From assembly GCA_958296235.1 (NCBI GenBank), contig OY282457.1, forward strand, positions 4,025,338 to 4,089,337: a DNA stretch of 64,000 nucleotides, given 5' to 3'. Every line of letters begins with the position of its first letter. The stretch's first letter is position 1. The position numbers and the translations under genes were made by a program. The notes under the pieces were generated by a model. That model saw only the letters and a list, made by a program, of their open reading frames with translations. It was not told the origin of the DNA and made no database searches. Source of the stretch: an uncultured Candidatus Binatia bacterium (lineage in GTDB: Bacteria; Desulfobacterota; Binatia; Bin18). Of this stretch, positions 60,808 through 64,000 are shown in pieces.

Positions 60808-61584
60808 GTGAATAGTCCGCTGAGCAGGGAGGAGAAGGCGGCCGGCCCGAACCGCAGTCAGGCCGGCTCGGGCCGGGCGCTTATTGCGTTACGAGACCTG
60901 ACCAAGGTGTATCAGGAAGGCGAGCGCCTCCAGCCGGTCTTGCGCCAAGTCAATTTATCCATTCACTCCGGCGAATTCGCCGTTCTGCTCGGACGGAGCG
61001 GGTCTGGAAAATCCACCCTGCTCAATATGCTGAGCGGTATCGACCTGCCGACCAGCGGTGAGGTCGTCTTTTCCACCGACCGGGGCGAGGTGAATCTTAC
61101 CCGCCTCAGCGAACGCGAGCGGACCTTATTCCGGCGCGTCCATATCGGCTTTATCTTCCAGTTTTTTAATCTGATTCCGACCCTGTCGGTCGAAGAAAAC
61201 CTGCTCCTGCCGCTGGAACTCAACGGTCGGACAGGGCCGCCGGCGCGCGACCGGGCGCGCGGCCTGCTTGAGGCCGTCGGCCTGGCCGACCGCGCCCGGA
61301 GCTTTCCCGACCGTTTGTCCGGCGGAGAGCAACAGCGCGTCGCCATAGCCCGGGCCTTGGTCCACGACCCGTTGCTGCTGCTTGCGGATGAACCAACCGG
61401 CAACCTTGATCTTGAGACCGGGCAGCGGGTGCTTGGGTTGCTGGACCGACTGACCCGACAACGCGGCAAAACGCTGATTATGGTCACTCACAGCCCCGAG
61501 GTGATTGGGGTCGCCGACCGTTTGCTCAGGCTGCACGCCGGTCAAGTGGTGGTGTGTGACGACCCTGCCGAGGCGTCTGGATGA
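60808..61584 (+). CDS. ABC transporter ATPase, MacB/LolD-type
   Basis: 258 residues. Walker [10 protein letters not shown] (Lys68), signature LSGGE (170-174), Walker [10 protein letters not shown] (Asp194/Glu195) and a switch His in VTHSPEV are present. The group energises FtsX-like permeases that handle lipoproteins or export peptides and macrolides. GTG start at 60808 after AAGGATCAGGGG; the GTG at 60781 is an alternative. A long frame from 60265 is mostly antisense to the DUF2878 gene and is rejected. It overlaps the permease gene by an ATGA. Confidence 0.92.
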   Translation: MNSPLSREEKAAGPNRSQAGSGRALIALRDLTKVYQEGERLQPVLRQVNLSIHSGEFAVLLGRSGSGKSTLLNMLSGIDLPTSGEVVFSTDRGEVNLTRLSERERTLFRRVHIGFIFQFFNLIPTLSVEENLLLPLELNGRTGPPARDRARGLLEAVGLADRARSFPDRLSGGEQQRVAIARALVHDPLLLLADEPTGNLDLETGQRVLGLLDRLTRQRGKTLIMVTHSPEVIGVADRLLRLHAGQVVVCDDPAEASG

Positions 61585-64000
61585 GTCGGCTGTTGTGGCG
61601 TTCCAGCCGCGGCTATTTACGCCAGCATGTCTGGCAGGTCGGTCTGGCGCTGCTGGGGGTTGCCCTCGGCGTGGCGGTCGTGGTGGCGATTGACGTGGCG
61701 AACGAGAGTGCCCGGCGGGCCTTTGTGCTGGCGACCCAGAGTATCGTCGGACGAGCGACGCATCAAATTGTTGGCGGGCCGAATGGCGTATCCGAGGAGG
61801 TCTATCGCCAGCTGCGGCTGACGGGAAAAGTCCGGGCTCTTGCGCCCGTGGTTGAAAGCGATGTCGCCGCGCCAGATTATCCTGGCTGGATTTTTCATGT
61901 GCTCGGGGTGGACGCGTTTGCGGAAGCGCCCTTTCGTCCGTATCTCAGCAGCGCCGGCGTGAGCCCTGACAATGACTTTTCTGCCTTTCTGACGCAGCCG
62001 GCCACCGGCCTGATTGCCGCCGCCACTGCCCGACAGCTGGGGCTCGCTATTGGAGACCGGCTGCGCATCCGGGTTGGGACCCGGCATCAGTTTATCACTC
62101 TTGTGGGTTTGCTCGCTCCGAATGAGAGCGGCGCCAGCGCGGTAGAGAATCTGCTCATCACGGATATTGCCACGGCTCAGGAAATCCTGGGGCTGGGCGG
62201 CCAGTTGAGCCGGGTTGACGTACGGGTGCCTGAGGGTGAGGCCGGGCAAAAACTCCTGGCAACGATTCGTCAGCTTTTGCCCGCGGGAGTGGAAATCCTG
62301 TCGTCGCGCGGCCGTTCTCAGGCTATCGAGCAAATGATACGCGCCTTTCAGCTCAATCTGACGGCGTTGAGCCTGTTGGCGCTGATCGTCGGAGCGTTTC
62401 TCATTTATAACACGATGATCTTCTCTGTAGTCCAGCGGCGTGGCCTGCTCGGCCTGCTGCGTATCCAGGGTGTGACCCGCCGTGAGATTTTCCTGTTGGT
62501 GCTGGGTGAAGCCGCGCTCATAGGTGGGGTGGGGACGGTGGGCGGTCTTGGTCTGGGGATTCTGCTCAGCCAGGGCCTGGTGCAGCTCGTGACGCGGACG
62601 ATTACCGATCTGTACTTTGTCCTCACTGTACGTGAACTCGCGCTGACCCCGGTCGTGCTTGGCAAAGGCCTGGCGCTCGGCCTCGGAGCCAGCCTGCTGG
62701 CCGCCCTCAGGCCGGCCTGGGAAGCCACTACGACGCCCGCGCGCGTGACCTTGCAGCGTTCGAGCCTGGAGACGCTCGCCCGACAAACCGCGCCGCGGAC
62801 TATGCTCCTGGGCCTGCTTGCGCTTGCTGTCGGACTCGGCGGTCTGTGGATATCGGGGACGAATTTATGGCTGAGTTTCGGCTCCCTGTTTGGTGTGCTC
62901 CTGGGCTGTGTGCTGATGACGCCGTTGACGACCGTTGGCTGCATCCGGCTGTTCCAACCCGCGCTGAGCGCCTGGGGCGGGACGCTCGGGCGCTTGTGCG
63001 GACGGAGCGTAGTGGCCACGCTGAGTCGGACCGGGGTGGCGATTGCCGCGCTGATGGTGGCCGTGTCGGTCACGGTTGGCGTAGGAATTATGGTGCAGAG
63101 CTTTCGCCAAACCGTGGTGCGCTGGCTGGAATCCTCACTCCACGCCGATGTCTATATTGCCCCGCCCAGTCTGATCGCCCGCCGGAGTGACGCTACGCTC
63201 GATCCGGCGCTGATGCAGCGCCTGACGTCCGCCCCCGATATCGCGCGGGTGAACACCTATCGAGGGCTCCAGGTCGAATCCCGGCTGGGTCTCACCCAAC
63301 TGGTTGCTATTGACCTGGCAGAACGCAGCTATGACGCCTTTACGTTCATTGCCGGTGAGCCGCACGCCCTCTGGCCGGCTTTTCAAAACGAGGCTGCGGT
63401 CATTATTTCCGAGCCGTATGCCTATCGGCATGAGCTGCGCCTCAATGAGACGCTTCAACTCCGCACGGACCGCGGTGAACACGCGTTTCGGGTCGTTGGG
63501 ATTTTTACGGATTATGGCTCGGATCAGGGCCTTGTGATGATGAGCCGCCACACCTATGACCAGTGGTGGCAGGATGCAAAAATTTCCTCCCTCGGCGTGT
63601 ATGCCGAGCCCAACAGCGATGTTGACCGGCTGGTCGAATCCCTCCGCCGGCTGGCCGGAGCAGAGCACGAGGTTCTCATCCGTTCCAATCGGACTTTGCG
63701 CGCAGCCTCGCTCGAAGTCTTTGATCGCACCTTTACCATCACCACCGTCCTCCATCTGCTCACCACGGTGGTGGCCTTCGTCGGGGTCTTGAGCGCGCTG
63801 ATGGCCCTTCAGCTTGAACGGGCGCATGAACTTGGAGTGCTGCGCGCGACCGGCTGTACCCCCGGTCAGGTCTGGGGGCTCATGACCTCCCAGACCGGGT
63901 TGATGGGCCTTATTGCCGGTCTGCTGGCCGTACCCGTCGGGGTTGGGCTGGCGCTGATTTTAGTCCTGGTGATCAATCGGCGCTCGTTTGGCTGGACCCT
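61581..64000 (+). CDS. FtsX-like ABC permease, 3' end outside the window
   Basis: ATG at 61581 overlaps the ATPase stop. The frame stays open to the window end, giving at least 806 codons. An N-terminal membrane segment ([19 protein letters not shown]) is followed by a periplasmic domain, FtsX blocks with [18 protein letters not shown] and a second half repeating the plan (SAFVG-type [14 protein letters not shown]). The last readable residues NRRSFGWT match the family's C-terminal region. The double-length (about 850-residue) form resembles DevC/LolE-like permeases that work on the outer-membrane lipid or lipoprotein side. Partner of the ATPase before it. Confidence 0.9.
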   Translation, partial: MSRLLWRSSRGYLRQHVWQVGLALLGVALGVAVVVAIDVANESARRAFVLATQSIVGRATHQIVGGPNGVSEEVYRQLRLTGKVRALAPVVESDVAAPDYPGWIFHVLGVDAFAEAPFRPYLSSAGVSPDNDFSAFLTQPATGLIAAATARQLGLAIGDRLRIRVGTRHQFITLVGLLAPNESGASAVENLLITDIATAQEILGLGGQLSRVDVRVPEGEAGQKLLATIRQLLPAGVEILSSRGRSQAIEQMIRAFQLNLTALSLLALIVGAFLIYNTMIFSVVQRRGLLGLLRIQGVTRREIFLLVLGEAALIGGVGTVGGLGLGILLSQGLVQLVTRTITDLYFVLTVRELALTPVVLGKGLALGLGASLLAALRPAWEATTTPARVTLQRSSLETLARQTAPRTMLLGLLALAVGLGGLWISGTNLWLSFGSLFGVLLGCVLMTPLTTVGCIRLFQPALSAWGGTLGRLCGRSVVATLSRTGVAIAALMVAVSVTVGVGIMVQSFRQTVVRWLESSLHADVYIAPPSLIARRSDATLDPALMQRLTSAPDIARVNTYRGLQVESRLGLTQLVAIDLAERSYDAFTFIAGEPHALWPAFQNEAAVIISEPYAYRHELRLNETLQLRTDRGEHAFRVVGIFTDYGSDQGLVMMSRHTYDQWWQDAKISSLGVYAEPNSDVDRLVESLRRLAGAEHEVLIRSNRTLRAASLEVFDRTFTITTVLHLLTTVVAFVGVLSALMALQLERAHELGVLRATGCTPGQVWGLMTSQTGLMGLIAGLLAVPVGVGLALILVLVINRRSFGWT

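Overview
This is a GC-rich bacterial chromosome fragment with densely packed genes on both strands. It carries many short palindromic intergenic repeats and a large share of catabolic and flavin-dependent oxidation genes: two acyl-CoA dehydrogenases, two luciferase-like monooxygenases plus the remains of a third, a VOC dioxygenase, amidohydrolase and GFA proteins. I see no rRNA or tRNA gene. The gene mix recalls uncultured soil, marine or sponge-associated lineages (Tectomicrobia, Binatota or related Desulfobacterota-like groups). That placement is an inference from content only and is weak.

Layout. 0-2.2 kb: the 3' end of an SDR gene, a membrane protein, and a VapBC-type toxin-antitoxin pair whose toxin is frameshifted. 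2.2-8.7 kb: a TCA-cycle block, with class II fumarase (fumC) divergent from a two-subunit class I fumarase, followed by a three-gene succinate dehydrogenase of the mycobacterial Sdh1 type. 8.7-15.4 kb: NIPSNAP protein, a small protein, a probable selenocysteine-containing glutaredoxin-like protein (in-frame UGA at the redox-active Cys position, with a SECIS-like hairpin), GNAT, a secreted propeller-M28-PDZ peptidase, a metallophosphoesterase and a HAD phosphatase. 15.5-23.3 kb: a stand-alone exonuclease/polymerase of family A, a CYTH/CHAD-type protein convergent with a ParA ATPase, an esterase, DUF29, Uma2 nuclease and a methyltransferase. 23.3-36 kb: an SF1 helicase with a GreA-C-like N-terminal domain, nudC, an acyl-CoA dehydrogenase pair, a MazF-type toxin-antitoxin pair, an FAD monooxygenase, a broken monooxygenase, a MetE-like protein, a VOC dioxygenase and a PD-(D/E)xK protein. 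36-39.7 kb: a probable catabolic operon plus a GFA protein. 39.7-46.7 kb: a giant secreted LRR/beta-helix protein between two dense repeat clusters. 46.7-55 kb: a methyltransferase, a luciferase-like oxidoreductase, a complete RND efflux operon and a DUF983 protein. 55-59.9 kb: a defence island with a TIR-APAZ/short Argonaute (SPARTA-type) operon convergent with a methyltransferase/HNH restriction-modification pair. 60-64 kb: a DUF2878 membrane protein and an ABC ATPase/FtsX-like permease pair that runs off the end.

How the genes work together. The fumarase and succinate dehydrogenase genes cover succinate to fumarate to malate and feed electrons to the quinone pool. SPARTA and restriction-modification act at different levels against foreign DNA: abortive NAD+ depletion and cleavage of unmodified DNA. 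The RND operon and the LolCDE/MacB-like ABC pair serve the envelope of a double-membraned cell. The most unusual items are the probable UGA-encoded selenocysteine, the GreA-C/helicase fusion, the CHAD/ParA convergent pair, the Cys/His-rich succinate dehydrogenase anchor, the LRR giant with a duplicated C-terminal domain, and a family of small elements with TGTCTCAGTTT ends.
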